Source: Pseudorhodobacter antarcticus
GTDB lineage: Bacteria; Pseudomonadota; Alphaproteobacteria; Rhodobacterales; Rhodobacteraceae
Assembly: GCA_945860375.1 (NCBI GenBank)
Contig: CAMAQR010000004.1
Span: forward strand, 62,001 to 126,000
DNA length: 64,000 bases
Direction: 5' to 3'
Under the pieces are notes generated by a model, which was given only the letters and a program-made list of their open reading frames with translations, had not been told where the DNA came from and searched no databases. Positions 46,322 through 54,357 of the stretch are shown piece by piece. The position numbers and the translations under genes are program-made. Position 1 is the first letter of the stretch; each line of letters starts with the position of its first letter.

Positions 46322-47761
46322 TCAGGACGCCATCGGTGCGCGCAGATCGGCCCAGGGTTGCGCCGCTTCCAGTTCCGCGCACAAGGCAATCAATTCTTCA
46401 TCACCCCCGTAAGCGGCGGCCAGGTGGATGCCGATGGGCAAACCGCCCGCCGAGGTGCCCATCGGCAAGGAGGCGGCAGGCTGACCCGAGGCGTTGAACA
46501 CCGCGCAGAACGGCGAGTATTCAAAAATGCCGCCCGGCCCGACGCGGTAATTCACATAATCATCGCGGTCATGGTTGAAGCGGCCAATGCGGGCGGGGGG
46601 TTCGGACAAGGTGGCCGAAAGCAGGATATCGGGGCCAGTGGCGAAATACTTGGCCATCTGGCGACCAAAGTTGTGGATTTCGCCAACAGCCTGAAGATAG
46701 CGCGTCGGGGCCATGGTTGCCGCATGGGCGCAGGCCGAACGGCCAATGCCCTCAACGTCGTCGCTGGTCAGATCGCGTCCGCGCAGCCCGTTCTGGATCG
46801 ACAAGGCGGTGCCGATGGCGACAATGTCGGTCCAGGCCCGCATCATCTGGCCGATGTCCGCCCGCGCCGGCAGACCGGGTTCGACATGATGGCCAAGGGA
46901 TTCCAGCAATTGGGCGGTGGCACGCACGGCGGCGGCCACCTCGGGGTGAATCTTTTCGCCCGTGAAGGTCGTGTCACAGATCGCCACCCGCAACCGGCGC
47001 GGGGGGCGGGAAATGGCGGCGGCGTGGCCTTGGCCCAAGGGCGGGGCGACATAGGGCGCGCCCAGATCGGGGCCTTCGCAGGCGTCCAGCATGGTGGCGG
47101 TGTCGCGCACCGACCGGGTGAGGAAGCCGTCGATGGCCATGCCCGCCCAACCTTCACCGGCATAGGGGCCATCCGGCAGCCGGGCGCGGGTGGGTTTGAA
47201 GCCGAAAAGCCCGCAGGAAGAGGCTGGGATACGCACCGATCCACCACCATCGGACCCATGCGCAAAGGCCACGATGCCCGCCGCCACCGCAGCCGCTGCC
47301 CCGCCCGACGATCCGCCCGAAGTGTGGTCAAGGTTCCATGGGTTGCGGGTCGGGCCACCGTAAATCGCGGCTTCCGTCGTGGCGCCAACGCCGCCTTCGG
47401 GCGAGGTGGTGCGGCCAAAGGTGACAACACCGGTGGCGCGGATACGGTCAAAGATCGCAGAGTTGCGGCCATAGCGGGTGTTGGCAAACAGCCGCGATCC
47501 GTTGTGCGACGGGAAATCCACCGCTTCGCAGCCCAGATCCTTCAGCACGAACGGCACCCCCCGGAACGGCCCACGCGGCAGGCCCTGCGCAATCGACCGC
47601 CGCGCCACCTCTTCCTGCATCAAAACCACTGCGTTGATGGCCGGGTTGCGCGCCGCTACCGCCGCCAGTGCCGCGTCCAGCAATTCGGTTGGCGTCACCT
47701 CACCGCGCGCCACCAATGCAGCCATTGCGGTTGCATCCCGCACGCCCAAATCACCCATCAT
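46322..47761 (-). CDS. Amidase (amidase-signature family), copy B
   Basis: 479 residues with Lys in FVLKDLGCE and the Ser pair in [15 protein letters not shown], so the triad is intact. It differs from copy A (40851-42260) throughout, which argues for different substrates. The ATG at 47761 has GGGAG upstream. It is the first gene of the transporter/amidase block. Together they suggest import and stepwise hydrolysis of amide compounds, which is an inference from gene order. Confidence 0.92.
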   Translation of the reverse strand: MMGDLGVRDATAMAALVARGEVTPTELLDAALAAVAARNPAINAVVLMQEEVARRSIAQGLPRGPFRGVPFVLKDLGCEAVDFPSHNGSRLFANTRYGRNSAIFDRIRATGVVTFGRTTSPEGGVGATTEAAIYGGPTRNPWNLDHTSGGSSGGAAAAVAAGIVAFAHGSDGGGSVRIPASSCGLFGFKPTRARLPDGPYAGEGWAGMAIDGFLTRSVRDTATMLDACEGPDLGAPYVAPPLGQGHAAAISRPPRRLRVAICDTTFTGEKIHPEVAAAVRATAQLLESLGHHVEPGLPARADIGQMMRAWTDIVAIGTALSIQNGLRGRDLTSDDVEGIGRSACAHAATMAPTRYLQAVGEIHNFGRQMAKYFATGPDILLSATLSEPPARIGRFNHDRDDYVNYRVGPGGIFEYSPFCAVFNASGQPAASLPMGTSAGGLPIGIHLAAAYGGDEELIALCAELEAAQPWADLRAPMAS

Positions 47762-47971
47762 TTGCTCACTCCCTGCGCCCGTATCAGCTGATGGTGCAGG
47801 GCATTGCGCCCGGCGTCCATCCCGGTTGCGCCAAGCCCTTGTCGCTTTGAGCGATTCTGCTGGCACGCGCTGCAAAGGCGCACAAACACGCCCGCCTTTA
47901 CCACCGACCGCCCAAAGCGTCGCACAAGCGACGGGGTGACACGGCTTTGCGACATGGCCAGATCAGCCCTC

Positions 47972-47999
47972 TTGACAGCACAGCGCGCGGGACTATGCA
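47972..47999 (+). promoter_or_regulatory. Sigma70-type promoter for the cobalamin operon
   Basis: Perfect -35 TTGACA (47972-47977), 16-nt spacer, and -10 TATGCA (47994-47999), placed so that transcription would start about 48006, just ahead of the riboswitch core. Upstream, 47762-47971 holds no gene that I can support. Confidence 0.65.
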
Positions 48000-48009
48000 G
48001 AAGGGGCCT

Positions 48010-48190
48010 TCGGTTCCGGGTTTGCGCCCGGATGAAAAGGGAACGTGGTGCGGGTCGGGCAACCGGCGCAATTCCACGGCTGCCCCCGCAACTGTAAGCG
48101 GTGAGCGATGATAGATTATGCCACTGGGGCCGAAACCCCGGGAAGGCCTGTCAAAGCCACGACCCGCGAGCCAGGAGACCTGCCAAGGTG
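48010..48190 (+). ncRNA. Adenosylcobalamin riboswitch
   Basis: The cobalamin-aptamer core is clear: GGCTGCCCCCGCAACTGTAA (48090-48109) and the B12 box GAGCCAGGAGACCTGCC near 48169-48185, with a GGGAACGTGGTGCGGGTC paired element upstream and the CCGAAACCCCGGGAAGGC arm between. It precedes btuB, so bound cobalamin should repress the uptake operon. Boundaries are approximate. Confidence 0.93.
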
Positions 48191-48232
48191 ATCACCCTTA
48201 CCGGGGCGCGGGGCGCGCATCGGCAGGCGGAA

Positions 48233-48267
48233 CTCCGCCAGAGGTGACGATCTCACCGTCGGCGGAG
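48233..48267 (+). promoter_or_regulatory. Riboswitch expression-platform hairpin
   Basis: CTCCGCC pairs with GGCGGAG (48233-48239 with 48261-48267) around an inner stem GGTGA/TCACC, and a U-rich CTTTGGTCCTTTCTT tract follows. It can act as a terminator. GGCGGAACTCCGCC just upstream could form a competing structure. Confidence 0.6.
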
Positions 48268-48340
48268 GGGCTTTGGTCCTTTCTTCAGACATGGAACAAC
48301 GTCAGCGAAGCGGATGCTTCGCAAGCCCAAGGATACGGCC

Positions 48341-50179
48341 ATGAACAGGCTTTCTATCTCTCTTCTTGCCCTGATTGCTGCCCTGCCAGCCCCCGGCTTG
48401 GCCCGCGATTTCGAACTCGATGAAATCGTGGTCAGCGCCAACCGCGAGGCGGTGACGAAAAAGCGCACCGGCACCACGGTTCTGGTGGTGACAGAGGCCG
48501 AATTGGCCAAGACCGCCGAAATCTCGGTGTCTGATTACCTGAAAAAACTGCCGGGCATCACCATCAATGCCAAAGGCGGGGCGGGCGCGCAAACCGGCTT
48601 CACCCTGCGCGGGGCGTCGCAGAATTACGTCACCGTGCTGGTCGATGGCATCAACGTCAGCGACCCTTCGGGCACTCAAGTGGCCTATGATTTTGGCCAT
48701 ATGACCACCGCTGGCATCTCACGCATCGAGGTGTTGAAGGGCAGCCAGTCGGCGCTTTATGGGTCGGGCGCCGTCGCCGGGGTGATTTCCATCACCACCC
48801 GCAAAGCGGTTGAGGAGGGCACGCATCAGACGGTCGAGGCCGAAGTGGGCAGCTTTGCCACCCGCGCGCTGACCTACGGTTTGACGCAAAAGACCGGCGA
48901 TCTGGAGGTGGCGATCACCCTGAGCCACCTGAAAACCGACGGGTACTCAGCGGCCGCTGAAAGTGCTGGCAACACCGAGGCTGATGGTCATGAGGCGAAC
49001 CGGCTGTCGTTCAGCATCGCCAACACCTTCGACAATGGCCTGAAACTGGGCGCCTCTGGTTTCCTTGAGGCGGCCAACGGAGCCTATGATGAGGGTTATC
49101 CTTTGGGCGACGGCGTGGTTGCCGATGAGTTCACCGACCGTGAAACCGCCGGTGTGCGGGTTTATGGCGAGTTCAGCAGCGGGGCTGTCGATCACATGGT
49201 GGAGGTGACGCAGTTCAAATTGGCCCGCAATTATGACGAAACGTCGTTTGATCCTGATTATGGCACTTCGATCACGGCTCTCGGCTTCACCGGGACACGG
49301 CTTGGCCTTGGCTATCGCGGTGCAGTCGATCTGGCAGGCGGGCGGTTGGTGTTTGGGGCGGATTATTCCAAAGAAGGGCTTGGGCAGACCGGCAGCTATG
49401 GCGATCTGACCGCCAGCAGCAATGTGGCCGGGATTTATGCCGAGTTTGACACCGCTCTGTCCGACCGGCTGGAGCTTTCGGCATCGCTGCGCCACGATGA
49501 ACAATCCAGTTTTGGCGGCTTTACCACCGGCCGCGTCGCTTTGGCCTACCGCGCCAATGACAGCCTGACCCTGCGGATGCAGGCGGGCACCGGCTACCGC
49601 GCGCCCTCGCCATACGAGCTTTTTGCCGCCACCTACGGCAATCCGGACCTGAAGCCTGAAACCTCGAAAAGCCTGGATTTCGGGGTCGAGCAGGCCTTCG
49701 GCGACGCGGGCTATCTGCGGGCGACCGCCTTCTATCTGGAGGCAACCGATCTGATCGGTTATGACAGTGACACCTATGCCTATATTCAGGTGCCGGGCAT
49801 TTCTGTCCGCAAGGGTGTCGAGGTGGAAGCCGAATTTGTCCTGTCTGATCGGTTGGAGATGGGCGCGGCCTATACCTACACCGACAGCAGTCAGAACGCG
49901 TCTTCTGCCTGGGCGGGGATGGCGCAGCATCTGGTGGCGCTGAACCTGTCTTATGCGGTGTCTGACACGTTGCAGGCCGGGGTCGCCGTGCAACACGCAG
50001 GCGGGCGTCCGACATTGCCCGATTACACCGTGGTCAATGCCACCATGGCCTATGATCTGGGGCAGGACCGCGAGGTCTATCTGCGCATCGAGAACCTGTT
50101 TGATGAGCAGTATCAACTGGTGCCCGGCTATGGCACCTCGGAGCGCGCCATCTATGTTGGCCTGCGTGCGTCGTTCTGA
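48341..50179 (+). CDS. btuB: TonB-dependent cobalamin receptor BtuB
   Basis: Outer-membrane receptor, 612 residues. A signal peptide (MNRLSISLLALIAALPAPGLA) is followed by a TonB box DEIVVSAN, a plug domain (LKKLPGITINAKGGAG, FTLRGASQNYVTVLVDG) and a 22-strand barrel ending in aromatic IYVGLRASF. Start 48341 has AAGGA before it. The riboswitch upstream and btuCD downstream identify the ligand as cobalamin or a related corrinoid. Confidence 0.95.
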   Translation: MNRLSISLLALIAALPAPGLARDFELDEIVVSANREAVTKKRTGTTVLVVTEAELAKTAEISVSDYLKKLPGITINAKGGAGAQTGFTLRGASQNYVTVLVDGINVSDPSGTQVAYDFGHMTTAGISRIEVLKGSQSALYGSGAVAGVISITTRKAVEEGTHQTVEAEVGSFATRALTYGLTQKTGDLEVAITLSHLKTDGYSAAAESAGNTEADGHEANRLSFSIANTFDNGLKLGASGFLEAANGAYDEGYPLGDGVVADEFTDRETAGVRVYGEFSSGAVDHMVEVTQFKLARNYDETSFDPDYGTSITALGFTGTRLGLGYRGAVDLAGGRLVFGADYSKEGLGQTGSYGDLTASSNVAGIYAEFDTALSDRLELSASLRHDEQSSFGGFTTGRVALAYRANDSLTLRMQAGTGYRAPSPYELFAATYGNPDLKPETSKSLDFGVEQAFGDAGYLRATAFYLEATDLIGYDSDTYAYIQVPGISVRKGVEVEAEFVLSDRLEMGAAYTYTDSSQNASSAWAGMAQHLVALNLSYAVSDTLQAGVAVQHAGGRPTLPDYTVVNATMAYDLGQDREVYLRIENLFDEQYQLVPGYGTSERAIYVGLRASF

Positions 50180-50996
50180 TCTGATCACATGTGTTGCCCT
50201 TGCCCTGTTCGGGGCAGGGGCGGCCATGGCAGAGGCACCCAAACGGGTTGTCTCGATGAACCTGTGCACGGATCAACTGGCGATGCTTCTGGCGGCCCCC
50301 GGTCAGTTGGTTTCGGTCAGTCATCTGGCCTCGGACCCGTTCGCGTCGTCGATGGTGGCCGAAGCGCGGGCCTATCCGGTGAACCGGGGGCAGGCGGAAC
50401 AGGTGTTCCTGATGCGCCCCGATCTGGTGTTGGCCGGGACTTACACGGCACAGGCCACGGTGCGGCTGCTGCAGGATCTGGGCGTGCCTGTGGTGCAGGT
50501 GCCGCCCGTGGAATCGCTGGCCGAGGGGGCGGCGCAGATCCGTCAGATCGGCGCGGCCTTGGGACAGCAGGTGCGCGCGGAAGCGATGGCAGCGGAATTT
50601 GAGGCAGGCGTCGCCGCGCTGCACTACGACGGGCCGCGTGCAACGGCGGCGTTTTATTACCCGAACGGCTATACCTCATCGGCGGAATCGCTGGCGTCCG
50701 AGGTCATCGCGCGGGCGGGGTTTGACAACATTGCGGCGGAAATCGGCGTCAGCACCTCGGGCAGGCTGTCGCTTGAGGATTTGCTGATGGCGGCCCCCGA
50801 TGTGATCATCACATCAGATCAATACCCCGGCTATTCCAATGCCGAGGCGCTGTTTGATCACCCCGCACTGGCGGTGATCCGGGCGCAGGCTGGGGCAGAG
50901 GTGGTCAGCAATGCCGACTGGGGCTGCGGCACCCCGCATATCCTGCGCGCCTTGGCCGAGATGGTGGCCTTGCACAAAAAGCTGGCGCTTCCATGA
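50154..50996 (+). CDS. btuF: Cobalamin ABC transporter periplasmic binding protein
   Basis: 280 residues with a signal peptide (LITCVALALFGAGAAMA). The mature protein begins PKRVVSMNLCTDQLAMLLA, the standard start of class III binding proteins, and ends with VSNADWGCGTPHILRALAEM. The ATG at 50154 has GGAG upstream and overlaps btuB by 26 nt. GTG at 50166 is an alternative. Position in the riboswitch-led operon supports a corrinoid ligand. An iron-siderophore ligand is less likely. Confidence 0.88.
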   Translation: MLACVRRSDLITCVALALFGAGAAMAEAPKRVVSMNLCTDQLAMLLAAPGQLVSVSHLASDPFASSMVAEARAYPVNRGQAEQVFLMRPDLVLAGTYTAQATVRLLQDLGVPVVQVPPVESLAEGAAQIRQIGAALGQQVRAEAMAAEFEAGVAALHYDGPRATAAFYYPNGYTSSAESLASEVIARAGFDNIAAEIGVSTSGRLSLEDLLMAAPDVIITSDQYPGYSNAEALFDHPALAVIRAQAGAEVVSNADWGCGTPHILRALAEMVALHKKLALP

Positions 50997-51148
50997 GCGG
51001 CGCGGGATATGCAAAGCGCACCGGTGCCGGGCTTTGCGGGTGGCAAGTCGCCTTGCGGTATGATCCGGCGGGTCAAAGCGGGACGGCGCAAAGCGTGACG
51101 GGCCAAAGCGTTACTGGGCAGGACCAAAGGGGCATGGCATGCGGTTGA
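50993..51148 (+). CDS. Small 51-codon ORF bridging btuF and btuC, pentapeptide repeats
   Basis: A 51-codon reading frame that starts in the btuF stop (ATGA) and ends 10 nt inside btuC, so its translation would be coupled at both ends. The predicted product begins MSGAGYAKRTGAGLCGWQVA, continues LRYDPAG, and then has QSGTA-QSVTG-QSVTG, a 15-bp tandem repeat in DNA (51074-51118). There is no signal or membrane segment. I do not recognise a family. It may be a coupling peptide, an expressed micro-protein, or repeat-generated non-functional frame. Confidence 0.5.
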   Translation: MSGAGYAKRTGAGLCGWQVALRYDPAGQSGTAQSVTGQSVTGQDQRGMACG

Positions 51149-52119
51149 TGACGATCCTTGGCTTCGCAGTGGCCGCGCTGTTCATGGCGTCTTTGCTGAT
51201 CGGTCCCGCCGCGCTGGGCCTTGGCGAAAGCCTGTCGGCGCTGTTCACCGGCAAAGGCGAGGCGGTGGTGCTGGTGATGCGCGACATCCGGCTGCCGCGC
51301 GCCCTGCTGGGGCTGATGGTGGGGGCGGTGCTGGGCCTGTCGGGGGCGGCGATGCAGGGCTATCTGCGCAACCCCTTGGCCGAGCCGGGGTTGATCGGGG
51401 TGTCGTCGTCTGCCGCCTTGGGCGCGGTGCTGTCGCTGCAAACCGGGCTGGCAGCGGGTTTTGCGCTGGCGCTGCCTTTGTCGGCGCTGGCGGGCGCGGG
51501 TGTGTCTGTGGTGCTGATATTGGCACTGGCCGGGCCGCGCGGCGGGGCATTGGCGCTGATATTGGCCGGGATTGCAATTTCGGCGCTGGCGGGGGCGCTG
51601 ACCTCGCTGGCGCTGAACCTGTCACCCAACCCCTTCGCGGCATTGGAGATCATTTACTGGATGATGGGGTCGCTGTCGGACCGCTCATTGGATCACGTCT
51701 GGCTTGCTGCACCCTTCATGGTGATCGGTGCGGGGCTTTTGCTGTCGCAGGGTCGCGCGCTGGACGCGCTGACGCTGGGAGAGGATGCGGCGGCCAGCAT
51801 CGGCGTGCATTTGAACCGGCTGCGGCTGGCCCTGATCCTTGGCACCGCAATGGCGGTGGGGGCTTCGGTGGCCGTGGCGGGGGCGGTGGGGTTCGTGGGG
51901 CTTGTGGTGCCCCATATCCTGCGGCCACTGGTGGGGGCGCAGCCGTCGCGGCTGCTGCCTGCCTCGATGCTGGGGGGGGCTGCGATGTTGTTGGCCGCAG
52001 ATATCGCGGTGCGGGTGATAGCACCGGAACGAGACTTGAAACTGGGGGTGCTGACCGCCTTGGTGGGGGCGCCGTTCTTTTTGCACCTGATCTGGCGCAT
52101 GCGGAGGTTGGAGGCATGA
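51139..52119 (+). CDS. btuC: Cobalamin ABC transporter permease
   Basis: FecCD/BtuC-type inner-membrane permease, 326 residues with about ten hydrophobic helices. RDIRLPRALLGLMVGAVLG is the family start, and NPLAEPGLIGVSSSAALG follows. GFVGLVVPHILRPLVG is the conserved cytoplasmic loop that contacts the ATPase. AAGGGG lies 6 nt before the ATG, inside the small ORF. It overlaps btuD by 4 nt. Confidence 0.94.
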   Translation: MRLMTILGFAVAALFMASLLIGPAALGLGESLSALFTGKGEAVVLVMRDIRLPRALLGLMVGAVLGLSGAAMQGYLRNPLAEPGLIGVSSSAALGAVLSLQTGLAAGFALALPLSALAGAGVSVVLILALAGPRGGALALILAGIAISALAGALTSLALNLSPNPFAALEIIYWMMGSLSDRSLDHVWLAAPFMVIGAGLLLSQGRALDALTLGEDAAASIGVHLNRLRLALILGTAMAVGASVAVAGAVGFVGLVVPHILRPLVGAQPSRLLPASMLGGAAMLLAADIAVRVIAPERDLKLGVLTALVGAPFFLHLIWRMRRLEA

Positions 52120-52859
52120 CCCTGCTGCACCTCGACAATCTGACCGTGCGGCGGGGCCTGTGCCCGGTGGTGGACCGCGTTTCGCTGACCGTGGCTGCAG
52201 GCGAGTTCGTTGGGCTGATCGGACCGAACGGGGCGGGCAAGACCTCGCTTTTGCGCGCGGCCTTGGGGCTGCTGCCCTTTGAAGGGCGGTCATCCTTGGC
52301 CGCGATGCCTGCGGCTGCGCGGGCGCGGGCGGCGGCGTTTCTGCCACAGGGGCGCGAGATCGCTTGGCCGGTCAAGGTGGCCGATTTGGTGGCGCTGGGC
52401 CGGGGGCCGCACCCTTCAGGGCCTGCGGATCTGGCGGCGGTGGAGCGGGCCTTGCAAAGGATGGGGCTGGACGGCTACCGCGACCGCGCCGCGACCGCGC
52501 TGTCGGGCGGCGAGCAGGCACGGGTGCTGATCGCGCGGGCGCTGGCGCAGGACACAGGCCTGCTGCTGGCGGATGAACCTGTGGCGGGCTTGGACCCCGA
52601 GGCGCAGTTGCGCAGCATGCAGGTGTTCCGCGATCTGGCGTCCGAGGGCCGGGCGGTGGTGGCGTCTATCCATGATCTGGGGCTGGCTGCACTGTTTTGC
52701 ACGCGCTTGGTGCTGCTATCCAAGGGCGCATTGGTGGCGGATGGCCCCCCGCGTGAGGTGCTGTCGGCGCAGAACCTTTCGGCGGTGTTTGGCGTGCGGG
52801 GCTATCACGGTGAAACCCCGGACGGACCGGTTTTTCTGCCGATGGGTCTGACAAGATGA
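52116..52859 (+). CDS. btuD: Cobalamin ABC transporter ATP-binding protein
   Basis: 247 residues. Walker A GPNGAGKTS, signature LSGGEQAR, Walker B LLLADEPVAGLDPE, and H-loop ASIHDLGLA. FepC/BtuD type. It starts within the btuC stop and ends within the start of the second binding-protein gene, so btuC, btuD and that gene are tightly coupled. Confidence 0.94.
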   Translation: MTLLHLDNLTVRRGLCPVVDRVSLTVAAGEFVGLIGPNGAGKTSLLRAALGLLPFEGRSSLAAMPAAARARAAAFLPQGREIAWPVKVADLVALGRGPHPSGPADLAAVERALQRMGLDGYRDRAATALSGGEQARVLIARALAQDTGLLLADEPVAGLDPEAQLRSMQVFRDLASEGRAVVASIHDLGLAALFCTRLVLLSKGALVADGPPREVLSAQNLSAVFGVRGYHGETPDGPVFLPMGLTR

Positions 52860-53626
52860 GCTATCAGCGCATCATCTGTCTGACCGAAGAGACGGTGGAA
52901 ACCCTGTATCTGCTGGGGCAAGAGCATCGCATCGTGGGGGTGACGGGCTATGCCGTGCGTCCCGCGCGGGTGCGGCGGGAAAAGCCCCGCGTGGGGGCCT
53001 TCACCTCGGCGGACCTTGAAAAGATCAAGGCGTTGCGCCCCGATCTGGTGCTGACGTTTTCCGATCTGCAGGCTGATATCGTGGCGGGGCTGATCCGCGC
53101 GGGGATTGAGGTGCATGCCTACAATCAGCGCGATGTGGCAGGGATTTTGGCGATGATCCGCAATTTGGGCGCGCTTTTGGGCGTGGCCGAGCAGGCGAAC
53201 GCGCTGGCGGCGGGGCATCAGGCGCGGCTGGCAGAGGTGGCAGCCACCCCGCGCGCCTCTCGCCCGCGCGTGTTCATCGAGGAATGGGATGATCCGCTGA
53301 TTTCCGGCATCGGCTGGGTGTCGGAACTGGTGGGCATTGCGGGCGGGCAGGATGTGTTCCCCGAATTGGCCGTGATGGGGGCGGCGCGGGACCGCATCCT
53401 TACGCCGAACCAGGTGCCACCCCGCGCGCCCGAGGTGATCCTCGCCAGTTGGTGCGGCAAAAAGGTGGTGCCCGCCCGGATCGCGGCCCGCCCCGGTTGG
53501 GACGCGGTGCCAGCCGTGCGCGACGGGCGGATCCACGAGATCAAGTCGCCGCTGATCCTGCAACCGGGGCCTGCCGCCTTGACTGACGGCTTGGATGCGA
53601 TTGTTCACGCCCTTTGGGGCAAATGA
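52856..53626 (+). CDS. BtuF-like corrinoid binding protein without signal peptide
   Basis: 256 residues of the class III binding-protein fold (RIICLTEETVETLYLLG, LRPDLVLTFSDLQADIV, SELVGIAGGQDVFPE, EVILASWCGKKVV, LQPGPAALTDGLD). It begins MSYQRIICLTEE with no signal peptide or lipobox, so it should stay in the cytoplasm unless exported another way. The ATGA overlap with btuD shows it belongs to the operon. It is a second binding protein beside the signal-bearing BtuF. It may be a cytosolic corrinoid chaperone or part of a salvage step. Confidence 0.88.
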   Translation: MSYQRIICLTEETVETLYLLGQEHRIVGVTGYAVRPARVRREKPRVGAFTSADLEKIKALRPDLVLTFSDLQADIVAGLIRAGIEVHAYNQRDVAGILAMIRNLGALLGVAEQANALAAGHQARLAEVAATPRASRPRVFIEEWDDPLISGIGWVSELVGIAGGQDVFPELAVMGAARDRILTPNQVPPRAPEVILASWCGKKVVPARIAARPGWDAVPAVRDGRIHEIKSPLILQPGPAALTDGLDAIVHALWGK

Positions 53627-53874
53627 TCGGCCAAGGCCGCGCGCAGGATGTCGATCTGCCAGATCACCACTGCAGCGACAGAGTGACCGACCCCTGCCAC
53701 CACCCCGCACGGCGGTGTGATGGCCTGACTTTTCAGGTTGTTTTCAGGAGTGAGCCGGCGCATCGCGCGCAGGCCCGTCATCTTGGCAGCAACATCGACC
53801 GCGCTGAGCAGGGCACAAATCCACAAGGGCAGCAAGAGCATCGCCCGCCCTTGGGCGATCACCGTCAGCGCCAT
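53605..53874 (-). CDS. Possible small membrane protein or gene remnant, doubtful
   Basis: An 89-codon frame whose first part (ALTVIAQGRAMLLLPLWI, then SAVDVAAKMTGLRAM) is membrane-protein-like, and extending upstream through DLLSGVATNF without a start it stays protein-like to a stop near 53910. Its end overlaps the signal-less BtuF gene by 22 nt. It may be a decayed gene. The rest of the gap to 54039 shows nothing else I can support. Confidence 0.3.
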   Translation of the reverse strand: MALTVIAQGRAMLLLPLWICALLSAVDVAAKMTGLRAMRRLTPENNLKSQAITPPCGVVAGVGHSVAAVVIWQIDILRAALADHLPQRA

Positions 53875-54039
53875 GAAGTTGGTGGCGACGCCTGACAGCA
53901 GATCCTGCTAACGCGCGAACACATCTGTATCCTGTCTGCGCAGACCGGCAATCACGCGGCCCAGCCTCTGCCTTCTTTTCCGCTGTGCTTTACTGTGGAA
54001 GGGGCAGCGCTGACTTGCGGCTGCAATCTATAGCTGCAT

Positions 54040-54357
54040 TCAATCTGCTTTCTGTGCCGTGATGGGGATTTCCTGTCGCATCTTTCCATCATTGCCAAAG
54101 ATCAGGATGCGGTTGTCCGTTGTGACCACTGCCGTCCAGCCGGTGCCAAAGGTTACGGCCTGCGCCACAGTTCCCACAGGCAGCTCCAGTTTGGCAGGCA
54201 CTGTCGGTGCCTGCGCCCCTGCTGTCGGCAGGCGGGTGACAAGCAGGCCAACCACCGTTATGACACCGCCAATCATGGTGATCATCAAGATGATCACCAA
54301 TGCCTTTAGAAACCGGAGCGAGGGCGGCAGGCCCGGCTCTTCAGGAGTGTCAACCAT
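54040..54357 (-). CDS. DUF6476-type single-span membrane protein
   Basis: 105 residues: a short acidic N-terminus, one membrane helix (LVIILMITMIGGVITVVGLLV) and a soluble tail with LELPVGTVAQAVTFG and ILIFGNDGKMRQEI. The family, as I recall it, is restricted to Rhodobacteraceae and is of unknown function. The ATG shares CCATGG with the divergent pseudouridine synthase ATG, and it has its own AGGGG 7 nt before. Confidence 0.8.
   Translation of the reverse strand: MVDTPEEPGLPPSLRFLKALVIILMITMIGGVITVVGLLVTRLPTAGAQAPTVPAKLELPVGTVAQAVTFGTGWTAVVTTDNRILIFGNDGKMRQEIPITAQKAD

Noticed and set aside
48947..50269. 440-codon minus-strand frame
   Set aside because: Antisense to btuB. No recognisable domain, so it is a shadow.
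53614..53895. 93-codon plus-strand frame after the btu operon
   Set aside because: Composition rich in His, Arg, Pro and Gln, no ribosome site, and overlaps the end of a clear gene.
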